A stretch of 64,000 nucleotides of DNA, taken from the NCBI RefSeq assembly GCF_008831285.2, contig NC_045144.1, forward strand, positions 1,674,001 to 1,738,000. The letters run 5' to 3'. The stretch is from Nymphaea colorata (Eukaryota > Streptophyta > Magnoliopsida > Nymphaeales > Nymphaeaceae). Each line of letters begins with the position of its first letter. Position 1 is the first letter of the stretch. The position numbers were made by a program, and so were the translations under genes. Of this stretch, positions 21,544 through 34,168 are shown in pieces. Under the pieces are notes generated by a model that was given only the letters and a program-made list of their open reading frames with translations, was not told the origin of the DNA and made no database searches.

Positions 21544-22800
21544 ATGCAAAAAAAGGAATGTGAAAGATATGCCAACAAAATCTACAAACTCTCACAGGAC
21601 CTGGAAGCCTCCCTAGCAAAAGTGTCAATTTTGGAGCTTGTGCAGCATGATGCAGGCATAAAGGAGGAAAGGCTAAAGAAAGATCTAGCTTTAGTTGATG
21701 TAGAGAAGGAAAATTTGAAAAGAAAATCAATCAATTGCAAAGTCATCTACGTAAGTAAACTTTATGGAAGTTAGAACTAGAACAAGAGCTAAAAAGTGAT
21801 CTCAAAGAAATGTTCAGAGATCTCTCTTTGGGTGAACACAAACTTCTTTCCAGGTCTTAATCTTCTCAAAACTGATTATGAAATTCTAATCCAAATCGCC
21901 ACTTTAAAAGTGGATGACTTCATCAACGTTGGGGTTCAGATATCTATCAAAAGACAGATTCAACACAAGGAAGCACTTACTGGCTTCTTGTTCAGGTTCT
22001 ATTCACAGTCTTCATTCCTTGAAACTTCTTGTTTGGAGCATATACTGTCCATGTTGCAGATGGAGGGGCAGAATGTACAGGTTCTCTCTAACAACATGCA
22101 GTGGATTAAAGTCATGTGGCAAGTGTTTCGCGATCAAAAACACTTACAACTGGGCTTCCAACACATACGCAGGCTGAAGTCGCACCTCAAGTTTTGTTGT
22201 CGTAACCCATCTAGGGAGATGGGTGTCATTTTGTCTAACTCTTTGTATTCCAATGTTCTCCTTCATTGGGACCCCTCCTCTTGTGGTTGGAAGTAAACTC
22301 GTCGCTTAGCCTTTCTATAAGTAACGCTTTTGGGTCTTTTGTGTAAATTCCTTCCACTCTTTTGTATCCTTGTTCATAGTTCTTTAATAAATTTTGGTCG
22401 GGGGCCTCCCCCCAGCAGGGTTGCTTTGGAAGAAATGTTCAGACTCTTCAGAGTACGAGGGTCTTGCTAACACAAATGAAAAGAGATGTCTTGAGCTTGA
22501 AGGGCAAAACATGAAACATATGCTTCCAAGGTTTCTGAACTTTTGAGATTCCTAGAGGCTTCTGTAGCAAAATTGTCAAAGTTTGAAGTGCTCATGGCAT
22601 GATGCGAACGCTAAGGAGAATGATCTAAAGGAATGTTTGGCTCTTGTTGTGGCAGTGCATGGGAATCTTGATGATAAAATCAAGGAGTTTGAGTTTGAAC
22701 TGAATCAATCAACTTTGAGAAAATTGGAGCTAGAACAAGAACTGGAAGCCGCAAGGGAAAGATGCAATGAACAGGAAGACACTACTAACAAGAAGCAAAA
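21544..22800 (+). pseudogene. Coiled-coil protein fragment, interrupted by a retroposon
   Basis: Two segments, 21544-21818 (KLSQDLEASLAKVSILE, then KKDLALVDVEKENLKRK) and 22444-22800 (KENDLKECLALVVAVH, then LRKLELEQELEAARERC), encode heptad-like, Lys/Glu-rich helices resembling parts of one long coiled-coil protein. Stops and frameshifts are present in both. A 611-bp insertion with a 14-base target duplication divides them. I cannot assign a family; many plant filament-like proteins look similar. Confidence 0.5.
21819..22429 (+). mobile_element. Retroposon insertion (probable LINE 3' end)
   Basis: Flanked by identical 14-base direct repeats AAGAAATGTTCAGA (21805-21818 and 22430-22443). Removing the insert and one repeat restores a continuous coiled-coil reading. 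The 3' part contains TTCTTTAATAAATTTT and a GGGGGCCTCCCCCC hairpin, as in 3' ends of plant L1-type LINEs. The upstream part is an open but unassigned frame. It lacks an obvious poly(A) tail, so the class is inferred from the target duplication and 3' end style. Confidence 0.6.
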
Positions 22801-24754
22801 CCCATTTCATTTATCCATGGTTAGGAAGCTGGTAGATAGCATGAGACCAAAACTACCACAGTGGTCAGAGACCACACTTGTCTACGATCTCAACTATCAC
22901 GTGACCAGCCAAACAAAAGGTTTTGAATTTCAACAGGGGATGAAAACTAAGTTCCTACAAAACAGAGTCTCGGCCTTCAATTGCCAAAGACATGAAAAAA
23001 TTGAAACTTTGGATACCCAAGATAAGTATATTCTCTTTCCCAAGTATGCAAAGATTGAATATAGAAAACAAACAATTGGGGGCACAACAAGGTTTTAAAA
23101 TCAAGCAAGTTTGTTATGGTGCTAACAAACAAATTGACAATTACAAAAATAGTCCCTTTCTAAAATGCTGAACTGGTTACTATGTCCGCATCAAGAGCAC
23201 CATGAAGCCAAGTTTCTGATGGCGGTTTTTATCAAACAATTAAGGTGACAACTATACAAGCTTACTAAGGTCTACAAGAAATGTAATGTCTGGTGGTTCA
23301 AACACTGATATCCATATCGTTGTTCATCACATTAATGAAACTGGCAAAGATTTCAACAATAAAAAGAGGTGCAATTGACAGAAAAGAGATAATCTATAAT
23401 TTGTAATAAGCAAAACATAGTTAACCGAGCTTACCTGTTAGCAATACGTCAATGTGTCAGTGGAATCCCCAATTCTCCTGCTATCCCAGAAGCAGCAGTA
23501 ATCCCTGCACCATCATTATCCATCATGAAATTTATTCAACAAAATTTGAAGACAAAGAAAAGTAAAGAAAACAGATTTTTATGCAAGTGATACGCTCAGC
23601 ATTTGCCAGAATCTCTTTCAGGAGTCAACACACCCTACACCAGTTCTGGCAGAATTTGACTCCTAGGAGACCCCAGACCTCTCATGATCAGAGAACTATT
23701 AGAAGTTGGTCGTGCTACTATTGTTTGGATTCGAACAAAGACATAGTTCTCCTACTCTGTGTGATCACTGTTATAAGCATAACAATCATAATAGGAAAAA
23801 GGGGGGAAAGTCACAATAATCATGATCGAGCATCATCACGCTCACAAAATGGCAGAACATGGAAGCGAGCAATAATTAGCAAAGAGGAGCATTACACCTT
23901 TTCTGCGAAATGATTTCAGACGTCGTTTGGGAGCTCCTCCACTCCTTTTCACGAAGTACAACAGCTAGAAGAATGTGAAGGTGAAGAAAATAACTGAGGT
24001 TGAAGGATAGGAAATTAGGAATGTCGGGGCGATGGTGAGGGGAGCCTCGTGGAAGTGAAATGCCAACAATACCAAATCAAAAATGGCCGGAGGCAAGGGC
24101 AAGACCGTAGGCAAGGGAGCTTCACGAGAGTGAAACGCCGGTGACAGATCAAAATTGTAGACAGCGAGATGAGCTTCGGGGGAGCGTGATTTTTTTAGTT
24201 TTCGTGGGAGAAGTGCTGGGGTTTCCTACCGCAGAGAGCCAGAGACATACCTGATACCTCGTTAGAAAATGTGAACAGTTCCTAACGCAAATTGTATTTT
24301 TGGTTGTAAAAGGACATGTGAAATAGGTTTTTTAACGAAGTAGACCGATGCGTTCTAGAAACTCCGAACACTACGATTTATGGTATTGCGTTTGACAATC
24401 CACGCACTAACTCAAACGAATCTCTTTTATGGGTTTCTGTATATGATAATTGTTGTAGTATATATTATAGTAGATCCTTAGCTTATAGCTAGCGTTCTGG
24501 TTAACATTTATGTTTCTTCTCTGAAACATGAGTTTGCATATACTATGAATCAAAAACCATCTTTTACTTGAGTTCTTGCTGCATTCTGTGAAAGATTCTC
24601 ATATGTATTCATGTTGCTTCTTATCTGCGTGTGCTATTTTGATTTTTTTAGCGCAAGATTTTTTAGTTGCTCTTGTTGAACTCATTCATTGAGGTTTGTG
24701 CATGGGGTGGACTCAGAAACTGAAATCATGGGCATCGACTACCCAATGATAATA
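22801..24754. other. Sequence without a recognised gene
   Basis: On the minus strand, 23436-23505 has splice-like borders (GTGCAG before, CAG/GTAAGC after) and reads ITAASGIAGELGIPLTH in one frame before a stop. It could be an exon remnant, but I cannot place it. Nothing else is supported. Confidence 0.3.
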
Positions 24755-24901
24755 GAAATAAAAGGAGGCTTAGCCGTTGCCTCCCCTACTATTAGGGGTT
24801 GGCATGGAGCCCAGGTCAACCCAGGCCCGGCCAGCCCCATTTTGGTGGCCTGCTCAGTTCAAGCCGTTCATTTTTTTATACAAAAATTTAAAATATAGAT
24901 A

Positions 24902-24902
24902 T

Positions 24903-24962
<60 letters not shown>
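24902..24962. repeat. (CA)n/(TA)n microsatellite
   Basis: CACACACACA followed by a long run of TA repeats within segmental copy A. Copy B has a shorter TA-rich tract near 28,110-28,130. Confidence 0.95.
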
Positions 24963-24964
<2 letters not shown>

Positions 24965-25471
24965 ATTAAAATTAATTAAAAAAATTATTGTGCCTGGCCC
25001 AATGTCTTCGCCTCGTTAACAAACCATGGCCTGTTGCCTCCTTGCGCTACTTGATAAGATCGGGCACGGCCGCACGGGCAGCATTCTCCCCAATGCCTGC
25101 ACGTCGGTCGAGCATCTTTTTCTCTAATCCTTTTTTAGGCCCAAAACACTTCAGATGCTTGCACGGATGGGTTGACATTATTTTTTGAGTTTTAATAAAA
25201 ATCAATTATTTTTTTAAAATAATTTTAATTTTAGGTTGAAATAGTATCTATAAATACAACTATTTGATTTAAGTAGTTTGATTTTAAGTAGTTTGATTTT
25301 AGGGTTTATGACTGACTTAAATGGGATATACCAGGGGACAAAAGCCAGACCACTTAAAGCATATCAACATAATTTTTTTCCCTTCAAAAACAAATAAAGA
25401 TATATTTTATGTTGAATTATATTTATATGATTTGATTTAAGTGGTCCGGTTTTTTCCCTGTGGAATATATA

Positions 25472-26787
25472 CGACCGGCAACACTCTCCCACCGCCAAAA
25501 TCGTCACTGACCTCAGTGACTTTGCCCCGAGCGATAGAAGTTCAGCTACCGTTCATTTGATTTCTTTTGAACTGAGCCTTCATCCGTTCGTCTGGTTGAC
25601 GCACCCGTCACGTTGTGGCTAGCTGTCTTATCGGGTGTTTTGCCTCTAGTCCATTCCTTAGCATCATCCAACTTTTTTATCACTATATACACTTTTTCTT
25701 AGTAAAGTCCGGAACATATCCGACGACCACTAAGTTTCAAACTTCCAAGCTGTGTTGCCAACCCATGCGCATGCTCCTTCCTCGAGACATGTCAACACTA
25801 AGGGCACTTGCCCTTCTGGACAATCCTTTTCCACGTCGGGTCTCACCCTATCTGTCTCAGCGAGCGGCTCTCTTGGCCCTTCTGCTCCTGACGCCCAGAC
25901 ACAATCTTCGGAACGTGTGATCTCCATCTGGCCAACACCAACGCGGTCACCTGAACCAGTGTCCGACGAACATGCCCGAACCCTTAGGGCACCAAACGAG
26001 CCAACGTTTTTCTTTGAACCACTTGTTTGTTATCATCGCAGCGTTCTCATCTTTCAAGTTCCCTTCGAGAAATCGTCTGCTCTGATACCACTTGTCACGG
26101 GCCGAGTTTCTCCAGCCCGCGCGGCGCCGAAGGCGTTCCCCAATGCCTTCGGCCAGCCATCTCTCTCTTAAGCTAGCGGAAGCATTCATCTTTTCTTCGG
26201 GACTGTGGACTAGACAATGAGTGCTAAGCACTCGGCACACCATTACCCAGGTTTATCCCACTGTCGACCATCGGCAAGCCGTGGCCATGAGGCCCTGTCA
26301 AAACTTCGTCATTCCTCCAAGTGCCTATCTACATCCAAACGAAATCTGGGTGGGGGTAGACTTCCCTTGGGAGGAAGTCCCCAGCCGAAGCCAGTTGACG
26401 ACTATATGTCATTAAGTAAGGCGGTCGACCATCGCCCTACTCGACGATGAGCATTCACTTGCTCACCACCGCGTGACTCTACGCAGCATATGCGCCTATT
26501 GGGGGAATTGCCCATAACCCACGCGCACCCCCTTATATATCCAAACACTACGCGTGGGGAACCCACTGGATTCCCCAATGACGGACTTGCACTTCCAAAG
26601 GGACTGCTGATCTTGATGCATTTAAACGCCTTGTCACTGCACCACTGCGCTGCACATTCCACGTGCATTACTTTCTGCTTGACTCGGCGACCGATTGATC
26701 CCACATGCCTTCTAACTATGCCTAAGCTGGCCAAGCAGCATCACCTTTTACTGGCTTGGCCGGGCCAGACATAGTCGACCGGCAACA
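25472..26787 (-). mobile_element. Small LTR element with one LTR nearly deleted
   Basis: Right LTR 26093-26787 (695 bp, TGTCACGGG to CCGGCAACA in plus orientation). On the minus strand the primer site GTGGTATCAGAGC (26079-26091) adjoins it, so the element reads leftward. At the left only CGACCGGCAACA (to 25483) remains of the other LTR, next to a purine tract (GGTGGGAGAG on the minus strand). The 0.6-kb interior has no intact gag or pol; a short frame with YQSRRFLEGNLKDENAAMI starts after the primer site. It is probably a TRIM/LARD-like or deleted element. Confidence 0.55.
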
Positions 26788-28666
26788 CATCCCATACTCC
26801 CTTAAAGTCAGGGAACCAATTAATTATTTGTTTATTTGAATGTTTTGTACTTGTTCTGGTTTGCGCCGTCCATGCGTAAGGAGTTGATATGTTCATCTGC
26901 AGAGGATGTCATCCCCTCCCCCATTGTATATATATATATATAATTTTCGTACTGATCGAAAGGTATGGTTTACACCACTATTGTATTAAAGCTTATTTCT
27001 TCTTAGCTTTTCTGTTGGGAATTAATGTAGACGTGGGCCGTGAAGTTCAAAATCGGTTTTCTAGATGAGGGATGAAATTATTTTTTTACTTACGTTCCTT
27101 ATAGTTTAGCACCTATACAGAATTCAAGTTGTTATGCTACAATCTTCTTCCTCTTCATTTTAAGTAGTATATTAGCATAAGAGAGAGAAGGATGAGATAC
27201 TGCATGCCAAAGTTTAATACGACATGACGGTCACATTAAGGACCAAATATGGACAATAAAATTTATACAAGTTAACTTTTTGAATGCCAATCAGAAAGCT
27301 TCTTTCACGTACCAAGTACTCAGAGTAAGGGCTAAAGATGATGGATATAATTGCGTTACAAAAAGGGAATGCAATGGCTTGTACTCGTCCAAAGGACTGG
27401 GAGAGAGAGAGAGAGGTTTTTTGAGCATTATGGCGATCTTAAGCTCCATATACATTTGCTCAGATTACATGACCACGGTTGATGAGAATCACAGGTATAG
27501 GCCTCCAGCAGTATAAATATACAACATTAAGCAACAAAATCTATACCGGTGCCGACAACCACCGCTGTAGCTTTCGCGGATGAACCGTTTTTTCTAAGAA
27601 AATCTTAAAAGGATGAAGTGGAACCACGTTGAGCCCAATTTAATTCCCCAGTTCCATGGTATTGTGTTTGAAGAAATTGGTTTTAACGAGAGTTTTGCTG
27701 ATAGCTTCATGTTTGTATCACTTAAATCTATACATATGAACTTCTATTCTATTGGTGTATATTGATCAAATTATCCTTACATAGCAAGTTTGTATTATTG
27801 CAAACCTAAAGCATTTTCTTACCATTGAAGATGCTTAGTGAAACAAAATGGCATGCTTACTCAGAACCAAACCATTGAGACAATCAATAGACTAAAGAAG
27901 AAAGCTACTGGACATAGTTATATATAGCGACCACATTTATGTCACTATTAGACCATTTGCCTCCATGTTTTTCTGAAGATTAAATAATAGTAGAAAAAAA
28001 GGGGCTTAGCCTTTGCCTCCCCTACCACAAGGGGTGAGTTTGGGCCTCATGTCGGCCCAGGTCCAGCCAGACCATTTTGTCTATTTTTAAAAAGGAGTAT
28101 TAAAATTATATATTATATATTTATATATATATAATTAAAATTAATTTTTTTATTGTGCTTGGCCCGGGATTGAGCCTAGCTCAATGCCCACCCTGCAACG
28201 CCCTCCCTTCATTAACACACAGTTGCCTGTTAACCCCCTGCAATGCCCCCGTCCCTCTACCAGATCAGATGGTGTATCTGATGCAAGCTGCAGTCTCCCT
28301 ACCGCCCACCTGTCTCTCGAGCTTTTTTTTTAACCTTTTTTAGGCCCAAGCCGGTTGAGATGCTTGGATGTATGGGTGGGTTGACGTTACTTTTTGAGTT
28401 TTAATAAAAGCCAACGGTTCTTTTAAAAATAATTTTAATTTTATGTTGAAATAGTATTTACACATACAACTATATGATTTAAATGGTCAGCTTTTAGGTT
28501 TAGGACTGACTTAAATGGATATACCAGAGAGAGAAAGAGAGAAAAAAAAAAAAGACAGACGGCTCAAATCATATCAACAAAAAAAATCATTTTCCCTTTC
28601 AAAATAAATAAAGATATATTTTATGTTGAATTATATTTATAAGATGTGTTTTAAGTGGTCTGCTTT

Positions 28667-31600
28667 TGTTAGGACCACTCCAGGTAGGGCTAGAGAATCC
28701 TAACCAAGAGCGCCCTAAATTCCCAGGTCTCTTGAGTACTTCCAAAAAAACCAAAATCCTAAGACAAATTAATACAGATGCTCTACCCGGCCGGACAAAC
28801 CCCGGTGCAAAAACCCTTAGGACTGGAATTACAGGTGCGGAAAACCCTTGTTCCCAATTCCTAGCTACGGGCAAGACCTACTACAAAAGACTACAATGGG
28901 TTACATGGTTTTACAAACGCGAGCGATACAAGAATTCTCTCAACTCACTCACAAGCAAACCATACAACCATGCACACACTCTAGCGAACAAACCACGCCC
29001 AACAGTAAGCAAATGGGTGGTCTACTCCTTGTGATCGTGTCTCGGGCAAGATGGCTCTCGAGGTATCACAGCGAGGAGTTAGGCCGAAGCCTTGGGCTAA
29101 AACAACAACGAAAGTAAACTAGATGATTTCCTAAAACAAAAAGCAAATGACACCCTCCCCGGATCTGCAAGAGGGACTAAGACTTTACCGGCCAAGGGCT
29201 AGCCTTGGCTGAGCCGAAGTAGCCACGGGGTGAAGACCGATCCCCGGGCAATGCAGCTACGGGCCGGCGTGAAGTGCGCGGCCTGGACAGCCTCCTGCTG
29301 TCGAACGGAGTTGGCAGAACGCGGGCCGGGAGCAGCCGCCTGCTGTCGAGCGAAGACCGGTGGGCGCGTAGCCGAGACAGCCGCCTGCTGTCGGGTGCGG
29401 GCCTGCCGGTCAAGCAGCCGAGAGAAAGGCGACGGGCTGTCGCCGAGGGCGCTGCCGGGAACCACCTGCTGACGAGGGACGGGTCGGCGAGGGATTGCCG
29501 ACCTAAGCAGCCACCTGCTGCCAAGAGCCGAGAAGAGAGGGTGACCGCCTGTCGCCGCTAGGATGGACGAGAAGCCGCAGACAAGACGAGGGGGGCGAAA
29601 GCCGAGTGCGGCAGTGCCGACCTGCCTATTCTCCGAGTGGCTCGGCCACGGGCGTCGGCTGATATCCGACGACGGAGGAAGCGCGGCCGAGGTGCTGACC
29701 GAGAGCCGCTAGCAGGACGCTAGCGTCGCCGGCTGAACCTGGTCCCTAGCTACGGCTGGGGTTGGCTTGGACTGGCGGGACTCTAAGGGTAGGCCAGTCG
29801 GGTTAAGATGGCTCGGGCTGGGGTAGGCCGAGGGGTAAGCTGGCTTAGGTGCGGAAGGGGGATTAACCTAACTAGTAGGTGGGTCTGGTCGGAGGGCTGA
29901 GAGATAGATAGAGAGGTTAATGCGAGGCTCGGTCGAGAAATCTTAAGTGACCGAGAGGGGTTTGGTTTGGTCAAGAGGTTGAGCTCGGGTGAGGTAGGTT
30001 AGCTGAGTCACTCGAGCTACGCTCGAGTCAACTAAGTTGGTCCTAGCTGGACTCGGGTTGACCGAGTTCCTAATGAGCAAGGGTGAGTCGAGACAAGTAG
30101 GCTTAGGTCAAGCGACGCGAGGATTGACTAGAAATGAGGAGTCCGGTCAAGGTCTAGCTGGGTTAAGGTCAAGTAGGTCTGGTCGGGTTAAGGGAGACGG
30201 TCTGGATTCTTACCACGTGGCAAGATCTACGGACTGGACTGAGCTTACTAGAGGGGTCCCTAGCGACAAGGAAAAGAAGAGTCCACTTTCCTAAAACTAA
30301 GGGGAGTGGGCTTAAGGACTAGAGTGCGAGAAAGAAGGGAGTGGAGCGACGTGGCTTGATGGGGTTTCGCAGTGAAGGGGATGTTGACACGTTACCAGAT
30401 GAAGGGCCACGATGAGCTGCGGTTTGAGGTAGTGGAGAGGTGGCCAAGGGTTGTGCGAGTCCTAAGGGACTTGTGCTAAAAGTTAGGAAAAAGAGGGCGC
30501 AAGAGAGGGAAATGGTGCGCAAGAAGGGGGAGTGCGAGGGTGAGGTGCCAAGCTGAGAGTGTCAGGTGGAAAAGGTGGATGGCGAGCTGGAGGGGGACCT
30601 GGTCGTGAGCAGGGAGATGCTGCCACGTGGTCTGATGAGACGCTGGTGTTACGTGCGAGTAGGAAAAAGACTTAGTAAAAAGAGGAGAGGGCGAGGTGGC
30701 GTCAAGGGGTCCTAAAGGCTAGGGAGACGTGGTTCTAACTGGTTTCGGATGGGGGACACGTGGGGCCAGCTGGAACTCGAGCTGGAGAGGATGGGTGGAT
30801 GGGTGACACGTGGCCAAAGCAACGGAGATGATTGGACTTACCTGGTCCGAGTCGATCTCCAAGTGGGCTAGCACCGAGAAGGAAAACCGGTCTAGCTTGA
30901 GTGGTGACTCCCCGAAGACCAATTCGCCCTTTCCAATTCCACGCGGGCTTCAACACACATGAGGGCAAGACTGTCCTAGGATGCCGGAATCTTTGGAAGA
31001 GGCCGGAACTTGCAGACTTGGCCGGAATTGCAGACTTAACCGGCGGGAAGGACAACTTACAAATCAGCCGTCCGATTTAGCCTGAAAATAGTTATTTTGA
31101 GTCTCTTGAAGAGGCGATTTCAGTGGGCTATCATTCGCAGAATTCTCACGGCCAGATCTTAACTAATCTTAAGATTTGACTGGCTGGACCGAGAGAATTT
31201 GGGGAAGAGACCGAAACCTTCAAGCTTGAAGTCGGACTCTTACCACCGTCAAGGCACGCACAGTGTTGGTTAGGTTGAGTCTAGCGAAATCAAGACTCTT
31301 CCGCAACGGGTAAAGGAAGTTCTACAAGAGGATTACGCCGTGATCTCGGCTCTAACCTCGGGTATGCCAAGGACAGAACTGGGATGCCGCAAGCCCCTCC
31401 CGTAGAACAATCTCACACAATTCACGAAGAAGTACTTGAAATCAATTAACCAACCTATTTAGCCGTCGATGTTGAATCATAAAGCAGATTCAACCTTCCC
31501 TTTAGCAATGGCAGTCTCTCAACTTCACCATGGTCGAGAAGAAGGCACCAACCTTGCTGTATTGCTGTTCGAATGGGGAAGAAGCCGTGGACGAGGGAGG

Positions 31601-32508
31601 GATCGCCGCCGGTTGGAGGAGATCCGCCGCAAGCCTTCGTTGCTTGAGTTTCCACCGGAATATCTCTGATGCCCGAAGCCTTCAATGGAGGAAGAACCGT
31701 CACAGGCCAAGGGGATGCGAGGGGATGAGAGGCACCGCACTTTCATGCAAGGGAGAGTCGGTGATTGACGTAGAAGATGGAGAGCCTCACCTCTAGATCA
31801 AGGGAGAAAGAGACAAGCCTCACGCGGAGAAGAGAGAGAGCAAACTCGCAAATGCTTTCCTTAACTTCAAAATTCGATTCAAACAACTAGATCCAAAACA
31901 ATATATACTTGTCCTAAATGATCCATCCACAATCCGGATTAGATCTCTACCCAAATCCCATTTACAATTGGCGCCTAGCACAAACCTGCTAGGCTAGGTC
32001 CTTATTTCAAAACTTGCTGAAAACAACCTACTTGCTAACTTAAATTACTTAAAACAAACTCGGGCCTAGTGCCCAACGCATGCAGAAAAGGTTCAAACCC
32101 CTGAGCCTTTTGAGCCTAGGGTGGGGACCTTGTGAGGGGACCCGCCCTCACTTCGGTTGGCTGGATGCAAGGGCTCGGTCAGGTTTGACCGAACCATTTG
32201 CCTAAGACTTTGGTCTTGGCTAGCCTCAAGGGACTTGTAAACCGGACTCACTTAGGTTAGACTCTACTAGCTCGGTGAGACCTACACTGGATCCAAAGAC
32301 ACCCTAAGACTTACCCAGTTCAAGCACCGTTTCTAACTCAGCTGTTCCTCCCGCTGCAACTGACGTTGGTGCAGAAACCTCCTCCTTGGGAATGACTTCC
32401 ATGTGCCGTAGAGAACGAGCCCATAACTCTGACGCTTTCCTCTTCCGCCGACTGGGTTCGGCCTGGTCTGTCTCTACTGGGTCGGGACCTGGAAAATGGT
32501 CTGTAACA
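28667..32508 (-). mobile_element. Chromovirus 3' LTR (element sense)
   Basis: 3,842 bp, TGTTAGGACC to GGTCTGTAACA in plus orientation. It is unusually long and GC-rich in the middle. It contains CAGCCGCCTGCTGTCG-type repeats (29290-29520), GGTCGGGTTAAG-like repeats (29760-30200) and four CACGTG boxes (30214, 30624, 30757, 30807). The first 70 or so codons next to the polypurine tract look like a continuation of pol. Confidence 0.95.
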
Positions 32509-32526
32509 GATCCCCCTCCCTACCTT
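32509..32526 (-). other. Polypurine tract of the chromovirus
   Basis: AAGGTAGGGAGGGGGATC on the minus strand, directly before the LTR start TGTTACAGACC. It is the primer for plus-strand DNA synthesis. Confidence 0.85.
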
Positions 32527-32529
32527 GCG

Positions 32530-32704
32530 CTTGTCCTCGAGCGCTGGAAGAGGGAAAACGATGAACGATCGACCCGAATTCTTCCCAAGAAGTACCCCTG
32601 TCGGGTCCTTCCCATTCCACGAGCACCTCATGCCTGGTTCTCTCCTGCCGTTGAGCATACCTGTGCTTGAGAATACGGTAGGTAGTTGGTAAACTACCCG
32701 GTAC
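32530..32704 (-). pseudogene. Chromodomain at the end of chromovirus pol
   Basis: In frame with integrase but after a TAG at 32705-32707 (likely from CAG). It reads KHRYAQRQERTRHEVLVEWE, GTSWEEFGSIVHRF and, after a further one-base shift, LPALEDKRKV. The VLVEWEG...WEEF...FP...LEDK pattern is that of plant chromovirus chromodomains, which guide integration to modified histones. Confidence 0.75.
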
Positions 32705-34168
32705 CTATTCAATCAAAGTGGGTACATCTCCCTGGTGAGGCTTAAGCCTGGTGACATGGAAGACTGGATGTACCAATGCTGTTCTTGGGAGACCAAGCCT
32801 GTACGCGGCCTTCCCTACCTTCTGAATCACCGGATAGGGTCCATAATAACGAGATAGCAGCTTTGAATAGGGTTGACCCATCAAGGATTTTTGCTTAAGA
32901 GGCAACCTCTTAAGCCACACGTAGTCACCCACCTCAAATTCCCGGTCTTTCCTGCCCTTATCATACATTTGCTTCATGCGATTTTGCGCTTTGACGATAT
33001 TTTGCTTGAGGGATTCCAAAACATCTTCTCTCGTGCGCAATTCACAGTCCACCGCATCATCTTCTGTCGTGCCTCCTTCATACCTTGGTATTGTTGGAGC
33101 GGGAAACCCATAAACACCCTCATAAGGGGTTATGCCAGTAGACGAGTGAAGACTCGTGTTGTACGACCATTCTGCCCAAGGCAGATACTTTACCCAAGTA
33201 GATGGTCGCTCACCTGCGAAGCTCCGTAAGTAGGTCTCCAAAGACCGGTTGACAATTTCACTTTGCCCATCCGTTTGGGGGTGGTGGGCGGTACTGAAGT
33301 TTAACGTCGTACCCATATTCTTCATGTATTCCTGCCAGAATGCACTCAGGAAAATGGAGTCCCTGTCACAAATGACGGACTGTGGCATTCCATGCAGTTT
33401 GCCAATATGCTCTTGGTAGACGTTGGCCACAAGTGGCCCTTGGTACAATATCGGCAAGGGGGCGAAGTGACTATACTTCGTGAGCCGATCCACGACAACT
33501 AATACTGCCTCCTTTCCTTCCGAACGGGGCATGACATCGATAAAGTCCATCGTGACATCAATCCACGGCTTGGTTGGTATAGGCAGAGGGTTCAAATGAC
33601 CTGGAGGCTTGATTGCCTCGTACTTTTCCCTCTGGCAGACTATACACTTCTTCACATAGTCCTGTACTTCCGCCTTGATTCCTCGCCACCAGAATTGGGC
33701 TTTGATCCGCCCGAGGGTCTTAGCGACCCCTTCATGACCCGCTGCAGGGGTATCATGAAAATGTTGCAGGAGTTCCTGCTTAAGCCCAGAGTTAGGAGGG
33801 ACTACAGCCTTGTCCTTCCTATACAAAAGATTCCCTTTGACTGAATACAAGGGAATGGATCTGGGGTTCTGCTGAACCGAAGCTTTGATTAGTCCAAGAG
33901 ATTGATCATTCTGCTGGTCATGGGCTAATCGGTTCCAGATGTCCGTTTCCACCACAAACAAAGTCATTAACTGTTCAGTCAAGCGGGAGAGAGAATATGC
34001 CGCTTTGTTCTCAGGACCTTTCCTGTACCCTATTTCAAAGTCATACCTAAGAGCTTTGCTAGCCATCTTTGTTGAGTAGGGGTAGACGCACGCTGTTTCA
34101 ACATGTACTTCAGGCTGTTCTGGTCGGTCCTGACGATAAACTTGCGTCCAATCAGGTAAGGACGCCAC
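32705..34168 (-). pseudogene. Chromovirus pol: end of RNase H and integrase
   Basis: After a frameshift near 34,050 the frame resumes at LRYDFEIGYRKGPENKAA (end of the RNase H/connection region). Then come the integrase zinc finger (HFHDTPAAGHEG, then CIVCQREKYE), the catalytic core with its three acidic residues (VTMDFIDVMPR, VICDRDSIF, TDGQSEIVNRSLE) and the GPY/F motif (LLSRYYGPYPVIQKVG). It ends at TAG 32705-32707. Within this frame integrase is uninterrupted and its catalytic residues are intact. Confidence 0.92.

Larger units (their letters stand above)
24755..27935 (+). repeat. Segmental tandem duplication, copy A
   Basis: About 1.9 kb of sequence (excluding the LTR insertion at 25472-26787) is repeated in the same orientation and order from 27995 to 42420. 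Shared landmarks include GCTTAGCCGTTGCCTCCCCTA (GCTTAGCCTTTGCCTCCCCTA in B), GTTGTTATGCTACAATCTT, GATGATGGATATAATTGCG and AATGCAATGGCTT. It is diverged and non-coding. Confidence 0.8.

Noticed and set aside
29177-29561. GC-rich open frames on both strands in the chromovirus LTR (repeated at 38154-38501)
   Set aside because: Low-complexity translations of CAGCCGCCTGCTGTCG-type repeats in the LTR, overlapping in several frames.
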